Positions 48,984 through 58,995 of a stretch of 64,000 nt of DNA are shown here, in pieces. Positions within the stretch are counted from its first letter, which is position 1; every line of letters begins with the position of its first letter. The notes below the pieces were generated by a model, which saw only the letters and a program-made list of their open reading frames with translations, was not told the DNA's origin and did no database searches. Origin of the DNA: Mycobacterium sp. 1164985.4 (lineage in GTDB: Bacteria > Actinomycetota > Actinomycetes > Mycobacteriales > Mycobacteriaceae); assembly GCF_001668575.1 (NCBI RefSeq), contig NZ_LZMD01000021.1, positions 62,001 through 126,000 of the forward strand. The letters are read 5' to 3'. Position numbers and translations under genes: made by a program.

Positions 48984-50501
48984 ATGCGACAACTGACCAG
49001 CCTCGACGCCCAGTTCCTGGCCATGGAAAACGATCGCGTGCAGGGCCACGTCAGCGTCCTCGGTGTCTACGAGTCGCACACCGCGGCCGGCCTGCCGTTG
49101 GATGCGGAGCTCGTCCGAGACGTCATCGGCAGCCGCTTGCATCTGTTGCCGACCTTCCGCTGGCGGCTCGCCCAGGTCCCGTTCGCTCTGGACTACCCGT
49201 ACTGGGTCGACGACGGCACTTTCGACATCGAGTACCACGTGCGTGAACTCGCGCTCCCGTCACCGGGTGACGCGCGCCAGCTCGCCGAGCAGGTGGCTCG
49301 CATCATCGGCCGCCAACTCGACCGGGCCCGCCCGCTTTGGGAGGTGTACGTGATCCACGGCCTCGCCGACGGCGGTGTCGCGGTGCTGACGAAGATGCAC
49401 CACGCCGCGGTCGATGGCGTGTCCGGCGCCGAGGTGATGAGCATCCTGCTCGACGACACGACGGGTCGCGAGCGCAAACCCGCGCCGGAGGTCGTCGCCG
49501 AGAGCTTTCCCTCGGAGGTGGAAATGCTGGGCCGCGGCCTGGTGGGCCTGCTGCGCCAGCCGCTTCGGATACTGCGCGCCGGCCCGACAGCGTTGCCGCA
49601 CCTCGACGATGTGCCGACCATTCGGCACCTGCCCGGCGTGAAGGCCGTTGCGCGCGGCAGCCGGTTGGTCAAGCGCGCGTTGCGGGGCGGCGCCGGCGGT
49701 GCGACTTTGCGGGGCAGCGACATCTCCGCGCCGCGCACCCGGTTCCAGGCCCGCGTGTCACCGCACCGCCGCGTCGCCTTCGGCTCGTTACCACTCGGCG
49801 AGGTCAAAGACGTCAAGAACACGTTCGGGTGCACCGTCAACGACGTCGTCCTGGCCATCTGCACCGCAGGTCTGCGGTCCTGGCTCGGCGACCAGTCCGA
49901 GCTGCCCGACGAGCCGCTGGCCAGCTTCATCCCGATGTCGGTGCGAACCCCGGAGCAGCGCGGCACCTTCGGCAACCGGGTCTCGGTGATGTTGACCGCC
50001 CTGCCCACCGACGAGGCCGATCCGGTTGTGCGGCTACGCCGCATCAACGAGGCGATGAGCGACGCCAAGGAGCGCCACCGCGCGCTGCCCGCATCGCTGC
50101 TGCAGGACGCCAACCACTTCATCCCGCCGGCGCTGTTCGCTCAGGCGGCCAGGGCGACGTCGCGGCTGGCTGGCCTGCGCGGGCTCAATCAGCCTGCGAA
50201 CGTGATGATCTCGAATGTTCCGGGCCCGTCGGCCCCGCTGTACCTCGGTGGTGCCCGCCAGCGCGCGCAGTTCCCGGTTTCGGGGGTGCTGGACGGAATC
50301 GGCATCAACATCACCGTGATGAGCTACCAGGACTCGCTCGAGTTCGGCATCGTCGTCGACCGCGAACTCGTCGGCGACCCGTGGCCGATCCTCGACGCTC
50401 TGCGCGTCGGCCTGGACGAGCTGCGTGAAGCCGCCCATGCGGCGAATTCAACTGTGTCACAGAGCAAGAAGCCCCCCAATCGCAGGAAGGCGACCTCATG
50501 A
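48984..50501 (+). CDS. WS/DGAT wax ester synthase / diacylglycerol acyltransferase
   Basis: A 505-residue acyltransferase of the mycobacterial Tgs family. The active-site motif HHAAVDG is at residues 139-145, within MHHAAVDGVSGAEV, and later blocks include NDVVLAICTAGLRSWL and ANVMISNVPGP. It makes triacylglycerol or wax esters from acyl-CoA. The start ATG 48984 (MRQLTSLDAQFL) is the family's usual beginning. The stop overlaps the acyl-CoA ligase start as ATGA. Confidence 0.93.
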   Translation: MRQLTSLDAQFLAMENDRVQGHVSVLGVYESHTAAGLPLDAELVRDVIGSRLHLLPTFRWRLAQVPFALDYPYWVDDGTFDIEYHVRELALPSPGDARQLAEQVARIIGRQLDRARPLWEVYVIHGLADGGVAVLTKMHHAAVDGVSGAEVMSILLDDTTGRERKPAPEVVAESFPSEVEMLGRGLVGLLRQPLRILRAGPTALPHLDDVPTIRHLPGVKAVARGSRLVKRALRGGAGGATLRGSDISAPRTRFQARVSPHRRVAFGSLPLGEVKDVKNTFGCTVNDVVLAICTAGLRSWLGDQSELPDEPLASFIPMSVRTPEQRGTFGNRVSVMLTALPTDEADPVVRLRRINEAMSDAKERHRALPASLLQDANHFIPPALFAQAARATSRLAGLRGLNQPANVMISNVPGPSAPLYLGGARQRAQFPVSGVLDGIGINITVMSYQDSLEFGIVVDRELVGDPWPILDALRVGLDELREAAHAANSTVSQSKKPPNRRKATS

Positions 50502-52114
50502 CCGCACACATGCTGCGCAGCAACAGCATGGACGACTACCCGCTCACGCTGACCGCCATCGTGGAACGCGCCGAACGGTTCCACGCCGACCAGTCGGTCG
50601 TGTCACGCCGGCCGTCGGGGGCGATCACCCGGACGACCCTCGGCACTTGCGCAAGTCGGGCGCGGCGGCTCGCCGGAGCACTGTCGGCACTCGGTGTTCG
50701 CGAGGGCGAACCGGTGGCCACTCTGCTGTGGAACCAGAGCGAACACCTCGAACTGTATTTCGCAATTCCCGCCATGGGTGCGGTCATCCACACACTCAAC
50801 CCCCGGCTGTTCCCCGACGAACTGGGCTTCATCGTCGGTGACGCCGAGGACAACGTGATTGTCGTCGACGAGTCGTTGTTGGAGGTGTTCGAAAGCTTCC
50901 GCAGCGCACGCTCTTTCACACATGTCATCGTCGTCGCGCACACCAGCGAAGCGCCGGCGGGAACGCTGGACTACGAGTCGCTGATAGCCGACGCCGACCC
51001 TGTCGAGTGGCCCGCGCTCGACGAGTCCCGCGCGGCGGCGATGTGCTACACATCCGGCACCACCGGGCGGCCCAGGGGGGTCGTCTATTCCCACCGCGCG
51101 CTCACGTTGCATTCGCTCGTCGCCGCGCTGCCCGACCAGCTGGCGGTATCGGCACACGACACCGTTCTTCCCGTGGTGCCGATGTTTCACGCCAACGCGT
51201 GGGGCCTGCCGTACGCCGCGGCGCTGGCCGGCGCCCGCCTGGTATTGCCGGGGCCGCGGCTGGATGCCGAGAGCGTGCTCGACCTGTGTGCCGCTGAACG
51301 GGTCACGATGACAGCGGGTGTACCGACGGTGTGGATGGGGATGCTCGCGGCACTCGACGCCGAACCGGACAAGTGGGACCTGTCCGAGCTGAACCAATTG
51401 ATCGTCGGGGGCGCGGCCGTGCCGCGGTCGATGTTCGAGGGGTTCGACCGCCACGGCTTGACCGTCGTGCAGGCGTGGGGCATGACCGAGACCGCACCGC
51501 TGGGAGCGGTCTGCCGGCTGCCGGGGCACCTCTTCGAGAGCGAGCGTGCCGAGCAGTACAGGCATCGCACCCGGCAGGGTGTCGCCACCCCGTTCTTCGA
51601 GATCCGGGCGCGCGATGACAACGGAGCCCTCATCGCCTGGGACGACGCTGCCATGGGCGAGCTGGAGGTGCGCGGTCCATGGGTGGCGTCGAGTTACCAC
51701 GGCAGGCGGGGCGCCGAGAGCTTCACGCCCGACGGCTGGTTCCGCACCGGGGACGTGGTAGGGATCGACCCGCATGGCTGCATCCGGATCTGCGATCGGT
51801 CGAAAGACCTCGTCAAGTCCGGCGGCGAGTGGATCTCCTCGGTGGACCTGGAGAACCAGCTGATGTCGCACGCCGCCGTCGCGCAGGCTGCCGTGATCGC
51901 GGTGCCCGACGACCGCTGGGGCGAGCGCCCACTGGCCGTCGTGGTGCTCCGCGACGGCGGGCGGGCGTCGGCCGATGAACTGCGCGACCACCTGGCCCAG
52001 GAGTTCGCCAAGTGGCAACTGCCCGACCGGTTCGAGTTCATGGAAGCGATCCCCTGCACCGCCACCGGCAAGTTCAAGAAATCCGTCCTGCGAAACCTGT
52101 TCACCACAACCTGA
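50498..52114 (+). CDS. Fatty-acyl-CoA ligase (FadD-type)
   Basis: A 538-residue AMP-forming ligase. The P-loop YTSGTTGRPRGVVYSH is near residues 183-198. WGMTETAPLG is the A5 motif, GWFRTGDVVGI the A7, and the C-terminal GKFKKSVLRN contains the A10 lysine. Its medium/long-chain acyl-CoA ligase type is close to FadD13-like sequences. It is coupled to WS/DGAT, so it probably supplies acyl-CoA for that enzyme. Confidence 0.92.
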   Translation: MTAHMLRSNSMDDYPLTLTAIVERAERFHADQSVVSRRPSGAITRTTLGTCASRARRLAGALSALGVREGEPVATLLWNQSEHLELYFAIPAMGAVIHTLNPRLFPDELGFIVGDAEDNVIVVDESLLEVFESFRSARSFTHVIVVAHTSEAPAGTLDYESLIADADPVEWPALDESRAAAMCYTSGTTGRPRGVVYSHRALTLHSLVAALPDQLAVSAHDTVLPVVPMFHANAWGLPYAAALAGARLVLPGPRLDAESVLDLCAAERVTMTAGVPTVWMGMLAALDAEPDKWDLSELNQLIVGGAAVPRSMFEGFDRHGLTVVQAWGMTETAPLGAVCRLPGHLFESERAEQYRHRTRQGVATPFFEIRARDDNGALIAWDDAAMGELEVRGPWVASSYHGRRGAESFTPDGWFRTGDVVGIDPHGCIRICDRSKDLVKSGGEWISSVDLENQLMSHAAVAQAAVIAVPDDRWGERPLAVVVLRDGGRASADELRDHLAQEFAKWQLPDRFEFMEAIPCTATGKFKKSVLRNLFTTT

Positions 52115-52125
52115 AAGGACCCACC

Positions 52126-52722
52126 ATGAGCAGATTCGACATCACCCAGACCAACCGGGCCGTGGAACGCTTGATCGAGACCACGGACAACCCGCGTCAT
52201 CTCTACCTGCTGCACGCCTACAACCGGCACCGCTACCTGGAGATGGCCGGCCGGTACGAGGAGATCTTCGCTCCGGACATGACGGTCGAGAAACCCGTCT
52301 ACCACTTCAACATGCTCGGCAAGAGCGTGACCGTCGAGGGCGCGGATGCCGTCAAGGCGCTGTACCGGCAATGGCGGGACACGGCGCAGTGCGTTTTCTA
52401 TGTCGACGACGAGAAGCTGGCGGTCAGCGACGACATGATCGTGTCGACCTCGTTCATCTACCAACAAACCCCCGGCGCCATCCTGGCGGCCGAGGGGGTG
52501 CCCGCCGATCCTCAGGCCACCTATCTGGTCAAGACCGCCGAGCACATGATCTGGCCCTACGAAGACGGACTGCTCGTCGGTGAGGACGTGTGGGAGTACG
52601 ACGAGACCGCACGCGAGTTCATCATGCTCGACCCGGCCGACGTGCTCACCATCGAACAGTCCGCTGCGCTGCTCGACCCGCTGATCAAGCCGCTGCCAGA
52701 ACACAATCCGTTCCTGCGGTGA
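52126..52722 (+). CDS. NTF2-like/SnoaL-type protein
   Basis: A 198-residue soluble protein with an alpha+beta cone layout. An N-terminal helical part (LYLLHAYNRHRYLEMAGR) precedes strands such as MTVEKPVYHFNMLGKSVTV and DMIVSTSFIYQQTPGA. SnoaL-like proteins isomerise or hydrate small molecules, or bind them. ATG 52126 has a GAAAGGA ribosome site and follows the ligase by 11 bp, so it is part of the lipid operon. Substrate unknown. Confidence 0.72.
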   Translation: MSRFDITQTNRAVERLIETTDNPRHLYLLHAYNRHRYLEMAGRYEEIFAPDMTVEKPVYHFNMLGKSVTVEGADAVKALYRQWRDTAQCVFYVDDEKLAVSDDMIVSTSFIYQQTPGAILAAEGVPADPQATYLVKTAEHMIWPYEDGLLVGEDVWEYDETAREFIMLDPADVLTIEQSAALLDPLIKPLPEHNPFLR

Positions 52723-52774
52723 CCACAGCCCGCAGTGTCTAGGGTGATGAGTCGGAACCGGCGAAAGGACCACG

Positions 52775-55114
52775 ATGCCCGAACGTGCTGACACCGATGT
52801 GGTCGCCCCGAAGCTGCCGTGGGGTGAGGCACTACCGTTTCCTCCCACGCCGTCGGCGAGCGTCGCAGGGCGCACGCTGCAGGAGTCGGCGTACACCCAG
52901 CGGGTGGTCCCCCGTCGTCTGCATGACGACGCGCCCAACATCGTGATCGTGCTCATCGACGACGCTGGACCGGGGCTGCCGAGCACCTTCGGCGGTGAAG
53001 TCCGCACCGACACCATGGACCGGGTCTGCGCCGAGGGTGTGTCTTACAACAGGTTTCACACCACCGCGATGTGCTCACCAACCCGCGCGTCGCTGCTCAC
53101 CGGACGCAACCACCATGAGATCGGCAACGGCCAGATCGCCGAACTGGCCAACGACTGGGACGGTTACTCCGGCAAGATTCCGCGGTCCAGCGCGACGGTG
53201 GCCGAGGTGCTCAAGCAGTACGGGTACGCCACCTCGGCGTTCGGCAAGTGGCACAACACCCCGGCCGAGGAAACGACAGCGGCGGGTCCGTTCGAGAACT
53301 GGCCCACCGGTCTGGGTTTCGAATACTTCTACGGGTTTCTCGCGGGCGAGGCCTCGCAATACGAGCCACATCTGGTCCGCAATACCACCGTCGTCGCCCC
53401 GCCGCGGACCCCCGAAGAGGGGTATCACCTGTCGGAGGATCTGGCCGACGACGCGATCTCCTGGTTGCGTCGGCACAAGGCGTTCAGTGCTGAAAAGCCG
53501 TTCTTCATGTACTGGGCCAGCGGCTGCCTGCACGGCCCGCACCACATCATGAAGGAATGGGCGGACAGGTATGCCGGAAAGTTCGACGACGGTTGGGACG
53601 CCTACCGTCAGCGCGTATTCGAGAGGGCCAAGGAGAAGGGCTGGCTTCCGTCGGACTGCAAGCTCACCGAGCGCGACGAGGCGCTAGCTTCGTGGGACAG
53701 CATCCCGGACGACGAGAAGCCGTTCCAGCGTCGTCTCATGGAGGTCGCGGCGGGCTACGCCGAGCACGTCGACGTCCAAGTCGGCCGTCTCGCCGACGAG
53801 TTGGACCGGCTCGGCTACGGCGACAACACGCTGTTCCTCTACATCTGGGGCGACAACGGTTCATCGGGTGAAGGCCAGAACGGCACGATCGCCGAACTGT
53901 TGGCGCAGAACGGGATTCCGACAACGGTGCGTCAGCACATCGATGCCCTCGACGAGCTCGGCGGCCTGGACGTGCTGGGATCGCCTCTGGTCGACAACCA
54001 ATACCACGCCGCGTGGGCATGGGCGGGCAGCACACCGTACAAGGGAATGAAGCTGCTCGCCTCCCATCTCGGCGGCACCCGCAACCCGATGGCGGTCAAG
54101 TGGCCGGCAAGAATCGCTCCCGATCCGGTACCGCGCGACACCTTCCTGCACTGCAACGACGTGGTGCCCACCATCTACGACGTCGTCGGCATCGAGGCAC
54201 CGCGCGTGGTCAACGGCGAACCGCAGATTCCGCTCGCCGGAGCGAGTTTCGCGTCCACCCTGGCCGACCGCACGGCCAAGGGCGGCAAAGAGACCCAGTA
54301 CTTCGAGATCATGGGCAGCCGCGCCATCTACCATCAAGGGTGGATGGCCTGTGCGCGTGGACCTCGGCTGCCGTGGGTGCCCGGTCAGCCCGAGGGCATC
54401 GCGACATGGACCCCCGATGACGACATCTGGGAGCTGTACCACCTCGACGAAGACTGGTCGCAGGCCGATGATCTCGCCCAGCAGCACCCCGACAAACTCG
54501 CCCAGCTTAGGGAGGTGTTCGCCATCGAGGCGGCGCGCAATTCGGTGCTCCCGATCGGCGGCGGATTGTGGGTGCCGGTCTATCACCCCGAGTTGCGGAT
54601 CTCCCCGCCGTACCGGGAGTGGGAGTTCTCGGCAGATACGGTGCGCATGCCAGAGTTCTGTGCACCAGCGCTGGGCAACAAGAACAATGTCGTCACGATC
54701 GAGGCCGAGGTGCCCGCAAACGCGAACGGTGTGCTGTATGCGCTCGGAGCCGCCGCCGGAGGGTTGACCTGCTATCTCGACGACGGGTACTTGTGCTACG
54801 AGTACAACCTGTTCATCCTGCAGCGCACCAAGATCCGGTCCGGTGCGAAGCTCCCCCCGGGACGCACCACCATCTCGGTTCAGACCCGCTACGCCGAACA
54901 GCGACCCGCCGGGCCTCTGAACATCATGCTGGTCGTCGGAGGCAAAACCGTTGCGACGGGCCGGGTTCCGGTGAGCGCGCCGTTGTTGTTCACCGCCAAC
55001 GACTGCCTCGACATCGGCACCTGCCTCGGCTCACCGGTTTCGCTGGACTACCGCGAGCGCGCCCCGTTCCCGTTCGAGGGTCGCATCGACCGCGTCCATG
55101 TCGCCTACACCTGA
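52775..55114 (+). CDS. Arylsulfatase (AtsA/AtsD-like)
   Basis: A 779-residue type I sulfatase. The signature C-S-P-T-R-A-S-L-L-T-G starts at Cys100, which is converted to formylglycine by a separate enzyme. Further metal-ligand regions are IVIVLIDDAGPG (near 46-57) and YIWGDNGSSGEG. A C-terminal subdomain extends past residue 620. It cleaves sulfate esters of small or lipid substrates and is close in length to AtsA/AtsD of M. tuberculosis. It lies 52 bp past the NTF2-like gene and ends the lipid cluster. Confidence 0.93.
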   Translation: MPERADTDVVAPKLPWGEALPFPPTPSASVAGRTLQESAYTQRVVPRRLHDDAPNIVIVLIDDAGPGLPSTFGGEVRTDTMDRVCAEGVSYNRFHTTAMCSPTRASLLTGRNHHEIGNGQIAELANDWDGYSGKIPRSSATVAEVLKQYGYATSAFGKWHNTPAEETTAAGPFENWPTGLGFEYFYGFLAGEASQYEPHLVRNTTVVAPPRTPEEGYHLSEDLADDAISWLRRHKAFSAEKPFFMYWASGCLHGPHHIMKEWADRYAGKFDDGWDAYRQRVFERAKEKGWLPSDCKLTERDEALASWDSIPDDEKPFQRRLMEVAAGYAEHVDVQVGRLADELDRLGYGDNTLFLYIWGDNGSSGEGQNGTIAELLAQNGIPTTVRQHIDALDELGGLDVLGSPLVDNQYHAAWAWAGSTPYKGMKLLASHLGGTRNPMAVKWPARIAPDPVPRDTFLHCNDVVPTIYDVVGIEAPRVVNGEPQIPLAGASFASTLADRTAKGGKETQYFEIMGSRAIYHQGWMACARGPRLPWVPGQPEGIATWTPDDDIWELYHLDEDWSQADDLAQQHPDKLAQLREVFAIEAARNSVLPIGGGLWVPVYHPELRISPPYREWEFSADTVRMPEFCAPALGNKNNVVTIEAEVPANANGVLYALGAAAGGLTCYLDDGYLCYEYNLFILQRTKIRSGAKLPPGRTTISVQTRYAEQRPAGPLNIMLVVGGKTVATGRVPVSAPLLFTANDCLDIGTCLGSPVSLDYRERAPFPFEGRIDRVHVAYT

Positions 55115-55155
55115 GATTCGGCGGATCGGTCATACGGCAGCCTGTGTATCGGAGG

Positions 55156-58100
55156 TCACCTATCACCTGCCCCCATGGACTCGGCTGCGGCGATGTGGGC
55201 GCTGAACTCCGCACGTTCAGCGGCTGAGCGGTATCGGCGAACCCAGCTCAGATACTCCTCGGGGTCTCCCGCCGATCTGGCCAACAGCGCCCGCAGGCGC
55301 AGAATCGCGATCTCGTGCAATACGAACCCCGGTTCGATGGGTCCTGCGGTCAGCCGGTCGACGGCGGCTCGCGCGCGCTGAAGGTCACCGCTCCGCCCGT
55401 CCGTCAGCAACGCTTCGACGAGCACGGTGGTCGCCGCGCCTCGGGTGAACATCTCACCGGTCGCGAAAGCCTGCGCCAGGATCGCCTCGGCCATCGTGAT
55501 CGCACCGCCGAAGTCCCCCGCCATAGCTTTGCAACGGGCAATCTCGACATCCGCAATCCGCCGGAGCCCATTCGACAGTCGTGACAGATAGTCATGCGCA
55601 GCCAGCAACAAGCCTAAACCGGCCTCGCGATTCTCCGGTCCCGCGTGAATCAAGGTGATTCCGCGAATGAGCCTGATCAAGGTGATCGCCGTCGGGTCCC
55701 CAGACTCATTGGCCTCTCGCAGCCACTCTGCGGTGTAAGCGATCGCGCTCGCGTCGGGGCTTAGCGTCCCGTACTGGTAAGCCAGGACATACCTGTATAG
55801 CGCTGCGTTGCAGCGCGATGTGATGTCGAACCGTAAGGCGATCTCGAGCCCGTGGTCGAGGTCTGCGAGCCAACCCGCCCTGCACATGCACATCTTCGCG
55901 GTACCCCGCAGCGTGTAGGCCCACGCCAGCGGAGAGGCCACCATGATGTCTCCCATGGCAGCATCGCCATCGGCGAGGCTGATCGCCCGCTCACAGAATC
56001 TGAGACATTCGCTCGCTTCACCGGCTTCGTACTTCGCTTGTGCCGCAGCGGGAAGAAGCCCAACCGTGATCGTCGGATCTCCGATCGACTCGACGAGCTC
56101 AACGAATTCGGAGGCCAACTGAGAGGCTTCGCGATGATGCGACATGAAGGCCAGAGTCGTCAGATGCCCTGCCATACCGATGGCCAGGGAGGTCTTGTCG
56201 CCCGCGAGCGAAGTGAGCCTTTGTAATTCGTCGAAGCCGGTTTCAGCTGGCCCTCCGCCCACCCGAAACGTCGTCGCGCAGATCAGCGTTCGCGGTGCGA
56301 TCTGGCACGCGAGTCGATCGGGGTGGCCAGCGGGCAGCCGGTCGGCGACACCACGCGCCCGCTGCCAGCTCGTACGCGCGGCCCGGTGGTCCCGATAGTT
56401 GAACCACGAACCCGCACGCATATGCCACTGGAACGCTTCGCGGAAATCGCCTGCCGCCTCCCACTGCGTTGCGATCAGCGCGGCGTTCTCGTCAACTTGG
56501 TCGATGGCCGTGGCAAGGCGGCGATGCAGCTTCTCCCGGTCGGCGCGCAACTGTGAGTTGTAAGCAACATCCCGTATCAGCGGATGGCGAAAGGCGTACT
56601 CGCCACGGGCTGTCGCGGACATCGCGATGATCAGCTCGCCGTCGATCAGCGGTGCCAACTCGGCGTCGGGCGTCAACTTCTCGACGAGGTCCGCACTGAA
56701 CAGCGATCCGATCACGGCCGCCGCCTGCAGGGTCCGCTTCGCCCGTTCGTCTAGCCGGTCGATGCGCGCAGCGATCGCTGCCTGCAGCGTGGCGGGTACG
56801 TGGATGTCCTGGATGGGTGTCAGGCACCGGTAACCGCCACGGACCCCGCACAGCACGCCGCGCTCGGCGAGGTCCCTGACGATCTCCTCGGCGAAGAACG
56901 GGACGCCGGCGGCTCGTTCGGTGACCAGACCGGCCAGGACCTCGATCGACGGGTCGGCGCCGAGCAGTTCGGCCGTCAGCTCGGCACTCTTGGAATCATC
57001 AAGCGGCGCAAGTTCTATCGTCTCGATATCTGCAACCGTCGATAGAGGGCCGTGATACTCCGGCCGATAGGTCACCAGCATCGCTGAGCGAGTCCGAGGC
57101 AGCATGGAGGCCAGCTCCGCGAGCACTTCCTCGCTTACGACATCGATCCAGTGCAAGTCTTCCACGACATAGACCGCGGGTGTTGTGCGGTCGACGAGTG
57201 CGGATTCAAGCATGTAGATCAGGCGCCGGCGGCGGGCGTCGGGACTGATTTCTATCTGCGCTGCATCGAGGTCCCGGATTCCGAGCAGGTCATCGAGCAG
57301 CGATGCGTCCTGGTCGTCGTGATCAGGGAGCAGATCACGAAGTCGAGCCCGCGCCTGCTCCGGCTGCAGGTCGCTGACTCCCATCGCGACGCGCAGCATT
57401 TGCGCGATGACATGGAACGAGATTTCGCGGGTGTGTGATTCGCAGTAGCTATAGAAGATTTCCGCACCGACGGCTTGCGCTGTGTAATCCCGGACCAACC
57501 GGCTCTTGCCGATGCCCGGCGGCCCGACGACCGCGACAACACGGCCACCGCCGTCGAGGGCCGTCTTCAACGCTTCGCGAATCGCGGCCATCTCGCAGTC
57601 ACGCCCGATCAGACGGGATTCGTTCGTCATGATGCGGTGGTGTTCGTCGACGGTCAGCAGCGGATGCGCCCGGACCGGATCGATACCACCCTTGATGCGC
57701 ACCATGCGCGGCTCACCCAGCACCGCTTGGTGTTCGACGAGCCTGGCGGTCGATGCACTGAGCATCACACCACCGGGATCAGCGACGGACTCCATCCGCT
57801 GGGCCAGCCCTACGTGTCGACCGGACACCGTGTACTTCATCGGTCCCGTGTCGATGTCGCCGACAACCACCTCCCCCGAGTTCAACCCGACCCGCACTTG
57901 AAGAGCGACACCGTCGCGTTGGCGCACATCGGCGGCCAAAATGCGGGCCTGTGCCTGGACGTCCAGCGCGGCCAGACAGGCACGCAGCGCGTGATCCTCC
58001 ATCGCAACGGGCGCCCCGAACAAGGCCATGAACCCATCGCCGGTGAACTGGTTCATCGTGCCGCCATACCGCTGCACCACCGCCCCGGACCGTTCGACGA

Positions 58101-58308
58101 GCTCTGTCATCAACTCGCGTAAACGTTCGGCACCGAGCTTCTCGGCAATGTCCATCGACCGCACGACATCGGCGAACAGGATCGTCACCTGTTTGTACTC
58201 GGTCAAATGGTCGGGCTTCGACAGTGCATGGCCGCAGGCGTCACAGAACCGCGCGTGCTCTCGTGGCTGGGCACCGCATTGTTCGCACGGTGGCTGCGCT
58301 GTCGTCAC
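55156..58308 (-). CDS. Cyclase-domain/AAA ATPase signal protein with zinc ribbon
   Basis: A protein of about 1050 residues with a modular layout. An N-terminal zinc ribbon (CEQCG and CDACG) is followed by a class III cyclase-like domain with FADVVRSMDIAE and TGDGFMALFG. An AAA/STAND ATPase region has Walker A VGPPGIGKSRL and Walker B VYVVEDLHWID, and a long helical TPR-like C-terminus follows. Cyclase residues are changed: Gln in MNQFTGDGF for the usual Lys, and Gly in HVGLAQRME for the catalytic Asn. So cAMP synthesis is doubtful. The GTG 58308 start is preferred; ATG 58347 and a GTG at 58419 are in frame. No LuxR domain is seen. Confidence 0.82.
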   Translation of the reverse strand: MTTAQPPCEQCGAQPREHARFCDACGHALSKPDHLTEYKQVTILFADVVRSMDIAEKLGAERLRELMTELVERSGAVVQRYGGTMNQFTGDGFMALFGAPVAMEDHALRACLAALDVQAQARILAADVRQRDGVALQVRVGLNSGEVVVGDIDTGPMKYTVSGRHVGLAQRMESVADPGGVMLSASTARLVEHQAVLGEPRMVRIKGGIDPVRAHPLLTVDEHHRIMTNESRLIGRDCEMAAIREALKTALDGGGRVVAVVGPPGIGKSRLVRDYTAQAVGAEIFYSYCESHTREISFHVIAQMLRVAMGVSDLQPEQARARLRDLLPDHDDQDASLLDDLLGIRDLDAAQIEISPDARRRRLIYMLESALVDRTTPAVYVVEDLHWIDVVSEEVLAELASMLPRTRSAMLVTYRPEYHGPLSTVADIETIELAPLDDSKSAELTAELLGADPSIEVLAGLVTERAAGVPFFAEEIVRDLAERGVLCGVRGGYRCLTPIQDIHVPATLQAAIAARIDRLDERAKRTLQAAAVIGSLFSADLVEKLTPDAELAPLIDGELIIAMSATARGEYAFRHPLIRDVAYNSQLRADREKLHRRLATAIDQVDENAALIATQWEAAGDFREAFQWHMRAGSWFNYRDHRAARTSWQRARGVADRLPAGHPDRLACQIAPRTLICATTFRVGGGPAETGFDELQRLTSLAGDKTSLAIGMAGHLTTLAFMSHHREASQLASEFVELVESIGDPTITVGLLPAAAQAKYEAGEASECLRFCERAISLADGDAAMGDIMVASPLAWAYTLRGTAKMCMCRAGWLADLDHGLEIALRFDITSRCNAALYRYVLAYQYGTLSPDASAIAYTAEWLREANESGDPTAITLIRLIRGITLIHAGPENREAGLGLLLAAHDYLSRLSNGLRRIADVEIARCKAMAGDFGGAITMAEAILAQAFATGEMFTRGAATTVLVEALLTDGRSGDLQRARAAVDRLTAGPIEPGFVLHEIAILRLRALLARSAGDPEEYLSWVRRYRSAAERAEFSAHIAAAESMGAGDR

Positions 58309-58492
58309 ATCAGTTCTTCGCAGGTCGGGGCCGTCGCTACGGTGCATTGTCCGTCGACAACCGCACCCGGTCCCGGCTTCGGACGAAGTCTCGCTCCGGG
58401 TACTTCGCATATCAACCAAGCCAACTTCGTGCCGGTCTCCGACACCTTTCTCAGAAGCGACATCGCCCGCTCGCGGCGTAGCGTCGGACGCG

Positions 58493-58969
58493 ATGTGTCA
58501 GTACTGCGGGTGCCGTGACTTGCCGCTGATCCGCGACTACATCGCGGAGCACGCCCATGTCCTCAACCTGGGCGGCGAGGCCGTCCGCCGCATAGACCGC
58601 GGTGACCTCGACACCGCGCGACGCCTGCTGACCGAGATGGCCGAGGCACTCGAGTCCCACTGGCGCGGCGAGGAGGAGGGCCTGCTCAAGGTGCTCCAAC
58701 GCGAGGAGTTGTTCGCCGAACACATCGAGCCTCTGATTCGTGAGCACCGCGAACTCGCCGACCTGCTCGCCTCGGTGGATCTGGCCAGGGAGGCCGATCA
58801 GCAAGCCGTGCGCGTCGCCGTCGAGGACCTCTGGGAGCACACCCGCAAGGAAGAGGACGGCATCTTCCCCGCCTCGCTCACGGAATTGGACGGCGAGGAC
58901 TGGGACGCCGCGATCGCGGCGTGGCACGAGGCACATCCCGACCGCGAGATGGTCAAGTGGGGGGTGTGA
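58493..58969 (+). CDS. Hemerythrin-like protein with Cys-rich N-terminus
   Basis: A 158-residue helical protein of the hemerythrin fold. The diiron ligands are spread over helices: HAHVL, ESHWRGEEE, REHRELADLL and EHTRKEEDGIFPA. The N-terminus MCQYCGCRD has three cysteines in CxxCxC, an unusual addition that may bind another metal or form redox pairs. It is divergent from the cyclase-like gene by 184 bp. Likely roles are O2, NO or iron sensing. Confidence 0.85.
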   Translation: MCQYCGCRDLPLIRDYIAEHAHVLNLGGEAVRRIDRGDLDTARRLLTEMAEALESHWRGEEEGLLKVLQREELFAEHIEPLIREHRELADLLASVDLAREADQQAVRVAVEDLWEHTRKEEDGIFPASLTELDGEDWDAAIAAWHEAHPDREMVKWGV

Positions 58970-58995
58970 CGAGCGGCCGTCCCTAAGGTGGAGAG

